Source: Armillaria gallica
Taxonomy: Eukaryota > Basidiomycota > Agaricomycetes > Agaricales > Physalacriaceae
Length of the DNA stretch: 64,000 nucleotides
Reading direction: 5' to 3'
Assembly: GCA_037576215.1 (NCBI GenBank)
Contig: JBANDB010000008.1
Span: 3,968,001 to 4,032,000, forward strand
Shown here: positions 24,873-37,182 of the stretch, piece after piece
Layout of the letters: each line of letters starts with the position of its first letter
How positions within the stretch are numbered: position 1 is the first letter of the stretch
Translations under genes and position numbers: made by a program
The notes under the pieces: generated by a model
Told to the model about the DNA's origin: nothing
The model's input: only the letters and a program-made list of their open reading frames with translations
Database searches by the model: none

Positions 24873-26532
24873 TTAATCACAGATTTCAGGCGCATCGTTC
24901 TATGTGATAAGAGCAATTTAGTAAAATTGAAACATACAACAAAGCTGGAAACTCACCTCTCGAATGAACGTCAGCATATGGCACGTAATATACCCCTTCG
25001 CGAAGCCTGCTCCTGCGTAGGCGAAAAGGTACATCCACTTCCGCTTGAATGCCTCGTACGAGTGCTTGTCACTCAATCCAGGATAGTCCTTCTCCACCGT
25101 CTCCTGAGTCAGATTCTTCTCCAGCCGCCTTCCCCACTCTCGGAGTGTTCGCGGGTAGTGAGCTGCGTGATTCTCCACTCGCTCAAGGTTAAAGTGGGGG
25201 GAGGCCGCCTGGATCAAGGCCGATGCCGAGGGAAGACATGAATTAGGCCACATGTACTTGCGCATGAAGTCTTCGGCCTGATATGAAGAGTACCGTGATT
25301 CAGGGAAAGTGGATGCGGATACTACAGCGGTAGCATTGTGGGGTTTTAGGGCGAAGGAGACGAGTCGGAAGTAGTTAGCATAGTGCTTAGATCCGACGTG
25401 CTCAAGCATCTCGACGGAGACAAATGCGTCAAAGGCGTTTTCCCATTCGGATGGGATGTCCCGATAATCGAGGAGGTGGACGTGGATTTTGTCGGAAAGA
25501 CCGGCAGCAGCGATCCTCTCCTCAGCAAGCGTCTTCTGCTCGATGGAGAGGGTGAGAGTATCAACAATACATCCAAATGTGCCAGCCGCCTGTAAATGAG
25601 AAGGTAAGAGAAATGAATATGACAGAAAGGAATGAAAGGCAAGTCACTTACCTCGATGGCGAGCCCTCCCCATCCAGAACCGAATTCGAGAACACGGTAT
25701 CCCGGTTTGAGACGAGCCTGACGAAGGACATGGTGTATTTTTCTCCGTTGAGCGGCTTCGAGGTCACCAGGAATGGGACCGATTTCGAGGTCACCTCGGA
25801 CTCCACCCTCGGACTCGTCCCAGAGGGCACATGAGTACATCATTTCGGATGAAAGGAAGGCCTTGAAGAGCTCGTTCGACTGATCGTACGATGCGATCAC
25901 GTTGAGACGCGCGTTACTTTTTGTTTGGCCAAGGAAGGAGTTGTAAGCGCTGGAAAGTGTGGAGGTGATGCGCGTGTACGTAGATGACAGGGTGTCTTCC
26001 ATTGTAGACTGGTTATCAAGCCATAGCTGACGGTGAATACGTTTCAATGACCCTCATTTCATAGACTAAGAAAGAGGACTTACGTTCATGGCGGCTCTGA
26101 GGTCCGGGAGTTCGATCTCGCCTATCATATACGCTTCGCTGACTAAATCAGGTTAGCTTTCGATTGGTTACAGATTGGCGGTTAGACGAGAGACATACAG
26201 CCAAGATCACCGGAGCTGAGGAAGAAAAGTTAGTGCTCGATGTCATCAGTTAGGAAAAGGAAGACAACGTACAGTATGAGGCGTAGCCAAAAATTGTCGC
26301 TTTTCACTTTGATGTGGACGTGATTACAATCTTTTTCGAAGAATCCATAGGTATGAGAGCCTTCATCGTCCTCTATGATTAGGTGTCCCACAGAGATGGC
26401 ACTCGTTAGTGCCGATAGAATAGACTGGCGAGCACAGGAAGCGAGCCATGTTCGGGGGGAACATAGGGCTAGCGCGCCTAGGGATGAAATAGCGCTCTTA
26501 GAGGAGAACCGGATGCAGGACTTGGAGGCCAT
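24873..26532 (-). CDS. CFA synthase-like SAM-dependent lipid methyltransferase, copy B
   Basis: Paralogue of the gene at 8532-10187, in the same orientation. The start at 26532 gives MASKSCIRFSSKS. The first exon is clearly diverged from copy A (GSHTYGFFEKDCNHVHIKV) but aligns throughout. From the SAM-binding exon onward (VLEFGSGWGGLAIEV, VEMLEHVGSKHY, AYAGAGFAKGYI) the two are nearly identical at DNA level, including an intron at about 25595-25650. A tiny last exon (24873-24899) adds NDAPEICD and ends in TAA, matching copy A's NDAPEMCD. About six exons, no stop or frameshift seen, so both copies look functional. Confidence 0.88.
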
Positions 26533-28247
26533 TGAGAGAAGAAGAGACCACTGGATGATGGCATTTAGGACGAGGATGGTTGGTGCCTTTATAGGGTTCG
26601 GCGGATAAGAGAATCAGTTCAGTCTCGAAGGGTGCCTCGAGAATCGTAATCGTAGGTATTCTTGTCCATCCAGGGTCGACTCTATGCAATCGGATCTGAA
26701 TCTTGAGTTCATTTAGAATGTCTGAGAAGACCGTGTCGTTTTTTCCACAGAGAAGCCCAAGACGGAGACCAGACCCGTAGAAAGCAGTTTAAACACCGGA
26801 TACTTAGCTTATAGAATGGTATGCACGGCGCGAACCTAAAGTCTATCTTCAGCTCAAGCGAAGCTCGCCGAAACACCCACCAGACCTTCAACATGACCAA
26901 ACAGGGCCCCCGGTATATCCCCTTTGGTGATTTTCCGAACAGCGATGGAAAAGGACGCCGGTCGAGTTGCACACTGAAAGCGACTGAGCCAAATGTAAAA
27001 CACGGCGGACAGATGAAAACCGACTCCACAAGCCGCATCAGCTTTTTATACCTGTGACGCCTAGCGGGATATGAGCTTAGCGACCATTGAAATTTCGCGG
27101 TCTAATCCTGTGCTGTGTATGGATGCAGTCGTCCGTGGACCGATGGGTGAAATAGGTGGGAAAGCAGCGAGGACAGGCGCTGCTCCGCCCTGTAGATCTC
27201 TTTCCCTTCTCTGTCCGTGGATCTATGGTGTTTCGCGAAAACATATCATCGAGATTATCTGAGATTACTCGAGGTCACTGGAAAAAGTATCAGTAGTAGT
27301 GTATTGCGTCCCTGCCTTTCCGCGGCAGCCCTCCGTACAACATGGTCCGAGGCTCATCAAGGCCTACCCGTCCCTTCCCAGTCGTTTCCGTCCGTGGCAC
27401 GCGTGGTATTAGACCATTTGTATCTGAGTCTGATTTTCGCATCTATCTGACTAAGCCTTTGATACCTTTGCCACGGCAAAAGTAATGTCGGATACGAGTT
27501 CGAGCACATCCCATGGCGAATAGCTAATCACCGTGCATCTTCTACTCTCTCGGACTTGCGATGCTGATCTTCTCCATTCCATTCCGTGGCGTAGCGGAGA
27601 CTACACATGTATGATCTTTCTTCCGTACGGCCCTACGCACGCGTCGAAATTTGTGGCCAGTCCCTATTGCGTGTCTTACGTTGCCAAGGATCAGCGCAAC
27701 AGGTGACCAAGGTGCTCGGAGATCCACTGAATACACACGTAACAACCTCTCTGTGTGCATCGGCTCACGAAGAGGTATTCCATCGTCAAGACTTGTTCAA
27801 ATTTTTTTGGGGGCCATCGGGAGCGAACACGGTTGTAACGTAACCAAAGGGGAGTTTTGTAGTGTGCATAAAGAATGATGCGCGTGCGAATGCGGTCAAA
27901 AAAGAGAGAGCAAATCTTACTCCGCATTATAGACGGAGACTGAAAAAAATCAGAATATGAGAGTCCATATACCTGATTCTACTCACCTAGTTGCGATTTG
28001 ACCGTGGGAAGGCGCACGAAGTCACATTTTGAAGGTATGAACGTGTTCTTGCCAACTTCGCGGGGGGATGGTATCGTGGTCGGTAATTCTTCGACCTGCC
28101 CCGTTGTCAGAGGATGTCGGTGTTTTCGGATGAGCGTTATTCTTGGCAAGAGGGAATGTTCGTGTGGTTGAGAAAAGAACTACCGTGAATTCCAGAACAT
28201 AACCTTATACCGCTACGTACTCCGGCGGTAGGAAAGCTTGACGGTGT
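26533..28247. other. Intergenic region, no gene recognised
   Basis: About 1.7 kb between the CFA copy B start and the ARL2 3' end. Short ORFs on both strands (for example 26709-27038 on the minus strand) lack recognisable motifs. The left end should contain the copy B promoter. Confidence 0.45.
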
Positions 28248-29055
28248 TCAAACGGGGGCTGGGCTTGTATTGATATCGTGCGGGCGGGAAACGGAAGAAG
28301 AGTCGAGAGATGTAGAGGAATAGTAGTACAACCTTCCAGCTACGTCACTTACAACCCAGTCAAGCCCCTCGAACACGTTAGCACCGGTCATTGCGCTGCA
28401 TGGGAATATCTTCCAATGGTGAGATTTGATGCCGTTGAGATCAAGCGACTAGATGACAAAAGTACGGGGATCATAATTAGAATTAGAAATTTGGAGGAGA
28501 AATGGACAAGACACTTACGGCTATAATTTCGGAAATATTCAGAGCCCCGGGAAGATCCTGTTTATTCGCGAACACGAGGAGAGATGCACCTGCTAGACGC
28601 TATACATTACGGTCATCTCAGCGCCGCATTACACTGAGAAACGCGACTTACATCCTCACTCAAGAGACCCCGCAGTTCCTCTTTACAATCTTGCATGCGC
28701 ATTCGATCCGCAGAGTCAACGACCCACACAACGGCGTCTGTTTGCTCAAAATAGTTGCGCCAATATGGCCTCAGAGTTCGTTGGCCGCCGACATCCCATA
28801 TGTTTAGGGTGTATGGCGAGGATGGCAAGGAAAGCGTCTTTATATTGAAACCAAGCGTAGGAGACGTTGCCGACGTGTCTTCATGCGATATATACTTCAA
28901 TATGGTCGTTTTACCGGCATTATCGAGGCCACTAGTACATAACAGTCAAGTTCTGGATAAATGAATACGGGTGGATCGCTGAAGACGTACAGAAAGAGAA
29001 TTCGCATTTCCTGCGCTTTGAGGCGATTTTTTCGGATGATAGTGAGTAACCCCAT
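28248..29055 (-). CDS. ARL2: ADP-ribosylation factor-like GTPase 2 (ARL2)
   Basis: Small GTPase that acts with tubulin-folding cofactors in alpha/beta-tubulin assembly (budding yeast Cin4, fission yeast Alp41). The start at 29055 gives [20 protein letters not shown]. Splicing then produces the P-loop [12 protein letters not shown], switch [14 protein letters not shown]3 [18 protein letters not shown], and a later exon with the G4 motif [14 protein letters not shown]. The G5 region is [18 protein letters not shown]. The final exon reads through [13 protein letters not shown] to a TGA at 28248-28250. That gives a C-terminal tail of about 25 residues beyond the usual ARL2 end. The position-2 glycine is ARF-like. 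It is divergent from eIF5B with 168 bp between starts. Confidence 0.93.
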
Positions 29056-29223
29056 GGCGTCGAAGAACTTTACCGGGATATATGCGCAGCGCAGGCGGTG
29101 AGTCGCGTGCGGACTTGGTCGTTGCAAGTCAAGAGACGATATGCTGACAAAGCCATTTCTGCCTTGATCCGATTTCACAAAGTCTGACGCACTCGGCACC
29201 GATACTCTCGTCGACCAAAAACC
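29056..29223. promoter_or_regulatory. Divergent promoter of ARL2 and eIF5B
   Basis: 168 bases separate the ARL2 (-) and eIF5B (+) start codons, so both promoters must lie in or around this interval. No specific factor site was identified. Confidence 0.45.
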
Positions 29224-32200
29224 ATGGCACCAAAAAATGCAAAGGGCAAGAAGGGCAAGAAGAACAACGACGACGATTTCTGGTGCATATATTTATAATA
29301 TTCATATAACATACGGATACTGATATATCTTAGGGACAAGGCCGGCGAATCTGTGCCAGCCAATGACATCGTCAACCTCACTCCGAAGGACGATGACGAC
29401 GACCAAGTCAAGAGCGGTGGCGGCGGATTTGCCGCGCTTGCAGTCGACAATGGTGCGGAAGAAGATGATGATTTCGGCGGGTTGATGGTCCGTTTCCTGC
29501 GCGTGATATCTTCATCATATCACCACTGACATGCATCCAACAGAGCGCCATTAAGGCTAGCAGCGGAAAGAACAAGAAGGACAAGAAGAAGGCTAAGCAA
29601 CAGCCCGTAGATCTTGACGATGCGGAGGAGAATGAAGAGGCAGAGGCCAAGAAACAGCCCGTTGAAATGACAGCGGAAGAACTGGCCGATGAAGAATGGG
29701 GTCCCGTCAAGGACAAAGGCAAGGGCAAGAAGGGCAAGAAGGGCAAGGCTGCCAAGGGGAAACCTACCGAGGATGAGGAACCAGAGGTCCAGGCAAAAGG
29801 TATGTTACTTATGGATGGAGAAGTTTCTCATATTTAACGCATTCTCTGTTAGAGGAGACTCAGTCGACGACCATTGGACCATCACCAATACCGGCTACGC
29901 CCACCGCTGAGGTCGATGAAGACGATGAAGAGGGTGGCGGCGTCAAAATTCTTTCCAAAAAAGAAAAAGAAAAGCTGAAGAAGGAGCGGGAAAAGGTGCG
30001 GTTCTTTCCTTCCCTCAATAATTTACGACACTAAGTGGATACTTGTAGGCGAAAAAGAAGGCTCAGGCAGCGGCCAAGAAGGAAGCCGCCGCGCCGAGCA
30101 CGCCTGTGGTAGCGTCTCCTGCCGAACCGACTCCCCAAACTCCTGCGGGTGACGATGAGGGTGATGGTGATGAAGGTGCTGCTACCGGCGCTGCATCGAA
30201 GAAGAAGAAGAAAAAGAAAGCCGCCAAAAAGGACGACGAGCCTGCCCCGGCCCCAGCCCCCACAAAGAAAAAAGCTGGCGGCATCAGTGCACTGAAAGCC
30301 ATGATGGAGGAGAAGAAGAGGTTAGAGGAAGAAGCAAGGAAGGCGGCGGAGGCCGAAAGATTGAGGATCGAGGAAGAGGAACGCAAGGCGGCGGAAGAAG
30401 AGAAACGGAGGGAGGAGGAGAAACAAAGGCGGAAGGAGAAGGAGAGGGTAGGTGTTGATTCTCTCGTACGGTGAACTAGATCCTGATTTTTTGCAGGCGA
30501 AGAGGGAGTTGGCCAAGAAAGAGGGTAGATTGCTCACCAAGAAACAAAAGGAGGAGCGGGCGATGGCCGAAATACGGAAAAAGGCATTGATTGCCTCTGG
30601 TGCTCAGATTGAGGGGTTGCAGCAGCAGCAGGCTGGCGGTCCTGCGAAGAAGGTCGTCTATGGAAATAGAAAGAAGAACGTCAAGAAAGAGGTAACGGAG
30701 TCGAGACCTCGCACACCTGAACCTGAGCCTGAGCCTGAACCGCCCAAAGAACAGGCAAAGGAAGAAGCCAATGAGAAGGGCGCTGCTAAGGATGACTGGG
30801 ATGATAGCAGTGAAGGGGAGAGCGAAGATACTAAGAAACTCGGGGCTGTCAAGGACGACTGGGACGCGTCGAGTGAGGAAGAGACAGAAAAATCTTTAGC
30901 TGCACCGGTCGGGCAAAAGAAAGCACAAACTCCTTTGGCACAAAAAGGTAGCTGTTCATTTATTAAATCGCACAGAGTCATTGATATTTTCTCAGCGCCT
31001 GCGCCAGCTACCGCAAAACCAAAAGCCGCAGTCGCAGAGACTTCGACCTCTAAACCTGCCCCTCCACCAACCACAAAATCAAAAGCTGCACCTGCTGAAG
31101 AATCTGAAGAGTCGGAAGAAGAAAGCGACTCTGAAGATGGCTCCGACTCCGACTCTGATTCCGACGACTCTGATTCTGAAGAAGAGTCGTCCTCTGACGA
31201 GGAACTTACCAATGTTCAGAAAATGGCTGCTCAGAGGAAAGCCGAAGCAGCTGAACGACGAGCCAAAGCCCACGAAGCTGCATTGGCGGCCCGCAATAAA
31301 GACGACCTACGAAGTCCAATTTGCTGTATTCTGGGACATGTCGATACCGGGAAGACTAAGCTACTTGACAAAATTCGACAGACTAACGTTCAAGAGGGCG
31401 AAGCTGGAGGGATCACGCAGCAAATTGGTGCAACGTATTTCCCAGTTGAGGCCATCAAGACGAAGACGGCTGTAATGAACAAAGTGCGGCGCGCCCGTGT
31501 TCTAATGTTCTATCATCTCATAATGTTCCTTCTAGGACGGAGCACAAGAGTACAAGATCCCGGGTCTTCTGGTTATAGACACACCAGGACACGAATCTTT
31601 TACAAATTTGCGATCTCGTGGAAGTTCCCTGTGCAATATCGCTATTTTAGTCGTAGATATAATGGTATGACTTTGTTCTCTTCCTCGGGCTTTTGGTGTC
31701 TAAATTATTGCCCTTAGCACGGCCTCGAGGCTCAAACCCTCGAATCGTTACGTCTACTAAGGGACCGTAAAACGCCCTTCATTGTCGCACTGAACAAGGT
31801 AAGTCACATGTCCGTGTTTCAAGGACCTGCAGTAATATTAGTCGCAGATTGACCGTATGTACGGCTGGGACGCCACTCCCGATGGCGCTTTCCGTGAGTC
31901 CCTAGCAAAGCAGACCCGTGCTGTCCAGCGGGAGTTCGAGGACAGGGTGGCCAAAACCATCGTGGCGTTTGCTGAGGAGGGCCTGAATGCGGTACTCTAT
32001 TACGATAACAAGAACTTTGCTCGGAATGTCTCGCTCGTTCCGACGTCTGCGATAACTGGGGAGGGTGTGCCGGATATGATCATGCTTCTGGTGAACCTGA
32101 CCCAGCAGAGGATGAGCGATCGGTTGATGTACCTAAGCGAGTTGGAGTGTACGGTGTTGGAGGTGAAAGTTATCGAGGGCTTGGGTACGACGATTGATGT

Positions 32201-33587
32201 GGTGTTGTCGAACGGTATCCTGAGAGAAGGGGATAAGATTGTGGTTTGTGGATTGAACGGGCCTATAGTCACCCAAGTGCGAGCCCTGCTAACTCCTCAA
32301 CCCTTGAGAGAACTTCGGATCAAGGCCAGTTTATTTTTGCTTGATTTGGCATGGAACTGAGTTTTGTGGATTACAGTCTGCCTATGTGCATCACAAGGAA
32401 GTCAAGGCGGCCTTGGGAGTAAAGATCACGGCGCCGGATCTGGAGAAGGCGATCGCTGGTTCCCGGTTGCTCGTGTGTGGGCCCGACGACGACGAGGATG
32501 ATCTCCGAGACGAGGTCATGTCTGATTTGACATCATTGTTGAACAGCATTGACAAGTCCGGTCGTGGCGTCTGCGTGCAATCATCGACGCTTGGTTCATT
32601 GGAGGCCCTTTTGGATTTCCTCAAGGTCAGCAAGATCCCGGTGTCTGGAATCAACATCGGGCCTGTCCACAAGAAAGACGTCATGCGGTCCGCCACGATG
32701 TTGGAGAAAGCCCGAGAACTCGCATGTATCCTCTGTTTTGATGTCCCGGTTGATAAAGACGCTGAGCGAATGGCGGAGGAGATGGGTATTCGCCTTTTCA
32801 AAGGTGACCAATTTCCTTCCCTGACTTGTAGGTGAAACTCATCGCGCGCACATTGTAGCCGATATTATATACCACCTGTTCGACAAATTCACTGCGTATA
32901 ATGCTGAAATTCTGGAGGCCAAACGACGAGATGCTGCGCCTCAGGCTGTATGGCCCTGCAGACTGAAGATTATTGCGGCGTTTTGTAAACGAGACCCGAT
33001 TATTTTGGGAGTTGATATTCTAGATGGTACCCTCCGGGTAGGAACACCGCTTGCCGTGGTTAAAATCGATCCGGCGACGGGAAAGAAGGAGATAATCGAT
33101 CTAGGCAAAATGTGCGTTATCCTTAATGCGTATCCCGTTGATCGTGTTTAATTTGTCGACACAGAACGTCGCTGGAAATAAACCACAAGTCACAAGAGGT
33201 ACGTTATTGTTTCAGTAGTAAGATGGGGGGACCTCGGTTTTTCTGATCTGTCAAGTAGATTGTCAAGAAATCCCAAGCGGGTGGAGGTGTCGCGGTGAAG
33301 ATTGAGCACGCGGTGTACCAGTCGGCAAAGATGTTTGGCCGACATTTCGATGAGAAGGATGAACTGCTGAGCCATATTTCCCGGCAGAGTATTGACGTGC
33401 TCAAGGTATGGAATTTCAGTTAGTACTAGATGATCTCGGCTCATGTTCCGCGCCAGTCTTCCTTTAAGGCCGACGTCTCGAATGAGGAATGGCTGCTCAT
33501 CAAGGCACTGAAACCTGTGAGTCTGTTTCCGTTCTGCTCAGTAGGTTCCGCGCTAAGCCTAGCATGTAGCGCTTCAACATTCAGTAG
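29224..33587 (+). CDS. FUN12: Translation initiation factor eIF5B
   Basis: GTPase that joins the 60S subunit to the 48S complex; orthologue of bacterial IF2. The start at 29224 gives [14 protein letters not shown]. The N-terminal third is low-complexity Lys/Glu/Ala/Ser-rich sequence with coiled-coil and acidic Ser/Asp runs (29.3-31.2 kb), normal for eukaryotic eIF5B. The G domain has G1 [16 protein letters not shown]2 [14 protein letters not shown]3 DTPGHESF assembled across an intron at about 31490-31536, and G4 ALNKID. Domain II ([17 protein letters not shown]), domain III ([28 protein letters not shown]) and domain IV ([17 protein letters not shown]) follow. It ends KPRFNIQ with TAG at 33585-33587. 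About twelve exons, no break seen. Confidence 0.95.
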
Positions 33588-33699
33588 ATAGGTACAAGGG
33601 ACACGGACCATGCGGGCGGGCTACCGGATCGGGAATTATCATACGTCAGCAGTTTGTAAATACTCACAATCATTTTCATCATTCTTTACTCCTCCCACG

Positions 33700-36045
33700 A
33701 TGTCGACGCATTCCAAGGCATCCCTTGAAGATGTGGCTCCAGCTGAAGTGCCAGTCGACCAGGACCAGCTGCAATTGGTGAAGATACGGGAATAGAGCTT
33801 TGGAGGAAGCCTGTGCAGTTGATGGGTCGCTTATCTTGGTAACGTTCAATTTCTAGTGGGTATACTGGAATGGCTGCGGGTATCCTCATTGGACATTTGT
33901 GGGTCCTTTAGGGTCCATAATATTCCTTTGAGGGTTGAGATAATACCGCTTGAACCTGATCAGCGCTCAGACCTGCGTAGGGAAGCCCCCAGTGTTTTAA
34001 CCCATTTTTCTTTTCGCTCCGTCGAGGAGCTCTGTGCAGGCATACTAATATTCTTTTTTGTCTAGCAAAACCTGGGATATAAACAGGTAGATACTCTGAG
34101 TCATTTTTAGTCACGGACCTTTTACTCTTTTCTTAGCAACTTCATCGAAGCTGGAATCTCATCGAAAGCTTTGCGGCGAGTTTTTGTGCGTTGAACTTCA
34201 TCGGAGGTGTTAGGTTAGTTTCTTATCTTGTCGTTCATGGGTGCATCACTTAAATTTCCCAAAAAGGTCTGGTCTGTTCTTGGGGCTTCTTGCAGGTGGT
34301 CCTGCTGCAGTATGGTAGGTGCCCCCTTTGGCTACGTCTTCCGTCAGCTAATGCCATTTCCAGGTCATCGTATATTATTACCATCGTGTTCATGCTTATC
34401 ACGGCGGCGGTGTTGGCTGAGATCTGCTCCGCGTTGCCTCTCAGCGGTTCCATCTATATTTGGGCCGCGGAAAGTGCTGGCCCGAAGTATGCGAGGTTTT
34501 TCGGATTCATCGTTGCGTGGTGGTCGTGCACGGCGTGGATGACCTTTGCTGCTGGGAATTGCCAGGTACGTTGGAGTGTATAGCCCTCATTCTGTTTTTG
34601 TGGGTTTATGATATTGGCAGACTACGGCGAATTACATCGTGTCCCAACTGCAAGTCTGGGAAGTCGATTTTCCGGGTGGCGCTTCCAATGATAATGTCAA
34701 ATGGCGCGCGTTCATCTGGGCGCTATCTGAGGCTATGCTGCTCGTAGCTATAGCTATCAACTACCTTCCGCCTAAGCTCTATTCGGCAGTGTTTCGATTC
34801 TCGACGGCACTGATGATGTTAGACTTTTTGCTCTGCGTCATCTGGCTTCCCATTGGTGTCTCCAAGACGTATGGCTTTAGGGATGCGAAGGAGGTGTTTA
34901 CTATGACCTGTAAGCGCTCTGCATAGGATAGACAAGTCTGTTTGCTGAATGCGACAATACAGATAATGGGACTGGAGCACCCGCTGGATGGAATTGGATT
35001 TTGTCCTTGTAAGAGCGTTCTTGTGCATGAAATAATCGCTTATCTGTATTGTGCAGCCTGTTTACAGCAGGGACCTTGACGGGATTTGACGCCTCCGGAC
35101 ACATTGCGGAAGAAACCAAGAACGCGAGTGTCGTGGCAGCCAAAGGCATCTTGACGAGTGCCGCTGCTACCAGTATCTTTGGGTTCGCAACCACCATCTT
35201 GTTCCTGTTTTGCACGCCAGACTTGGACACGCTGTTCGCCCTTGATGCACCCCAACCTTTCGTCCAGATATATGCTTTGGCGCTTGGTAGAGGTCCCAGC
35301 ATTTTTATGACCATAATCGCAGTGCTTGGTTTGATTTTGGTTCGTGTCCATGTTTATGCTCAACGTCTGGCCTTATCTCATCTACTGCCCAGAACACCAG
35401 TATAGCCATTGTGGCGGCGTCGAGGCTCGTGTTTGCGGTCGCCCGAGACGGAGTTCTCCCAATGTCAGGATGGATTGGAAAAGTAGATTATCAAGGGCAG
35501 CCAAAGAATGCGGTCACTGTGATGTTCGTGTTCGGGGCTGCGATTCTGTGCACAATTCTTCCTAGCCAAGTTGCGTTCACGTCGTTGGTGTCAGCGGGTG
35601 GAGTGCCCACGATTGCTGCATACGGGTTGATCGCACTTTTGCGGTTGACTATGACTCCGAATCGTTTCCGGACGTCGCACTTCCTCTTGGGAAAGTTTGC
35701 GAAGCCGTTTTATGCGGCAGCGGCTTTGTTCAATGGGTTGATTTTTGCGGTATGGAGTTTGGTGGTTTGTTGATTTGGCGCTTTGCTGATGGATGGATAG
35801 GTCATGATCTCGCCTTTCTACTTCCCGACTACTGCTGAAACTTTCAATTTCGTGAGTAACGGCTTGTTTGGAGTTACAGTTTGTGCTGATGTGATGTCAA
35901 GGCGTGCGTGATCTTTGGTGCGGTTACGGTCTTTGGTGTTCTTAGTTGGTATTTTACTCCGGAGGATAAGTGGCTTCGTAGGGAGCATGTCCTTCAGTCG
36001 TTGAAGGCTGCAGACGGTACTGCGACTCCGAGTACCGACAATTAA
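33700..36045 (+). CDS. APC-superfamily amino-acid/GABA/choline-type permease
   Basis: Multi-pass plasma- or vacuolar-membrane transporter of the amino acid-choline transporter group that includes yeast Uga4 and Hnm1; the substrate cannot be deduced. The start at 33700 gives MSTHSKASLEDVAP. At least ten exons follow, some very short in the 5' part. Helices and motifs visible include VLAEICSALPLSGSIYIWAAE (typical consensus after TM3), YARFFGFIVAWWSCTAWMTF, FTAGTLTGFDASGHIAEETKNAS (the family's GyD.a.H..EE block), NTSIAIVAASRLVFAVARDGVLP and LVSAGGVPTIAAYGLIALLRL. The C-terminus is hydrophilic and ends before TAA 36043-36045. It follows eIF5B by only 112 bp in the same direction. The exact 5' exons were not resolved. 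Confidence 0.85.
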
Positions 36046-37182
36046 ATCATTCACTTTCTTATGCTGTCATAGTGGCGTATTGTTCAAATTTCAACCTATC
36101 GATACACGTACTTAGATACACGCTTGTCTTTGCTTCATCAATATACGTTTGCATTTTATTGGTCGTTATGGAGAAAGAGTGGTTTGATGAAAAGATAGCA
36201 CAACGGCATCGAGCTTACTAGTGCTACCTCGATACGATCTGGCGTTTCACTGGTGCAATGTCTACCAACAATTACCCTCTGGCTATTCTTGATGCATCTC
36301 TTGAAACGAAACGTCGAGCTCTCATCTACATTCTGGCGTCACTTGCGGCCTATTCTCTGGTTTCTGTTGTTCTCGTTGTCTTTATTGCAAGGTGCAAAAA
36401 AGCGTCTGTGCCATTGGTAAAGACCGGGGCTTTGAGGGAAAGAAGGTTACGAGGAATCTGAAGCATAGATGGCGGGAGAGGCATGATCGGGGTGGAGGTA
36501 TGAGGTTGGGAAGTGAGGTTTACCATACGGCTACTAACCAGAACACTGCCCGATAGAGTGTGTCGTTTAGACCGAGAGAACGGAGGCGTAGATAGCCTAT
36601 ATGGTCCTTCGCGGCATCGTACTACAGGGAACGGTGAAGGCGGCTCAGGCAGCACTTTGGTGTTCTTCAAGCTATGCTCTGTACGGCTCGGTTCTTTTGC
36701 GTAGAAAGATCCAAAACAGTCCCACCTTGATTCGTCGGGTGGGATTTATCTTGGGAGAGGTGAACCCTTGGACTTCCTCTTGGGAGCGCAGGAAAGACGT
36801 GGCATACAGCAGGTTATACTGCGTCCCTTCGAAACTCGTCGTCCTTTTCGGAATTTGCCAGGCCTTGAAGTTGTTTGTATACCGCAGCCGCTCATTAGTT
36901 CTTATCCAAGAGTTCATCGTATCGGGTCTTGAGCCGGGCCACGGGTGAAGGTGAAGGGAGTGGCTAATATTGCGCCAAGATGAAACATGCCTTTTCTTCC
37001 CTGCTGCTTGCCAAAGTCGGATTCTCTCCTCTAAGCATCAGCCTCAAGCTTGAAGCGGATGAGAAAATACGCTGGCATCACGGACTCGCAGGATGCCTAC
37101 CAAAGGACAGAGAAGCACACCAAATCGTATTGTCCCACCAACAAAGAAGGACGGTAATACAACATTACGCCACAACGTACGA
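36046..37182. other. Intergenic region with one possible small ORF
   Basis: About 1.1 kb between the permease and esterase 3' ends. Apart from the candidate at 36258-36461, only short overlapping ORFs without motifs are visible. Confidence 0.4.
36258..36461 (+). CDS. Possible small single-pass membrane protein
   Basis: A 67-codon ORF begins with ATG in a reasonable context. Residues about 19-45 (ALIYILASLAAYSLVSVVLV and neighbours) form one plausible transmembrane helix, followed by a basic Arg/Lys tail. That layout fits a small tail-out membrane protein. I recognise no family, and the ORF lies in otherwise empty DNA 210 bp after the permease. It could equally be chance. Confidence 0.25.
   Translation: MSTNNYPLAILDASLETKRRALIYILASLAAYSLVSVVLVVFIARCKKASVPLVKTGALRERRLRGI

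Noticed and set aside
8532..26532. Lipid-metabolism gene cluster (two CFA synthases plus lipase)
   Set aside because: The genes between are SPT4, HEM25 and kinesin-3, with mixed strands and no pathway link; the CFA pair is better explained by duplication.
30658..31212. 184-codon Ser-rich minus-strand ORF
   Set aside because: Antisense shadow of the acidic Glu/Ser-rich N-terminal region of eIF5B.
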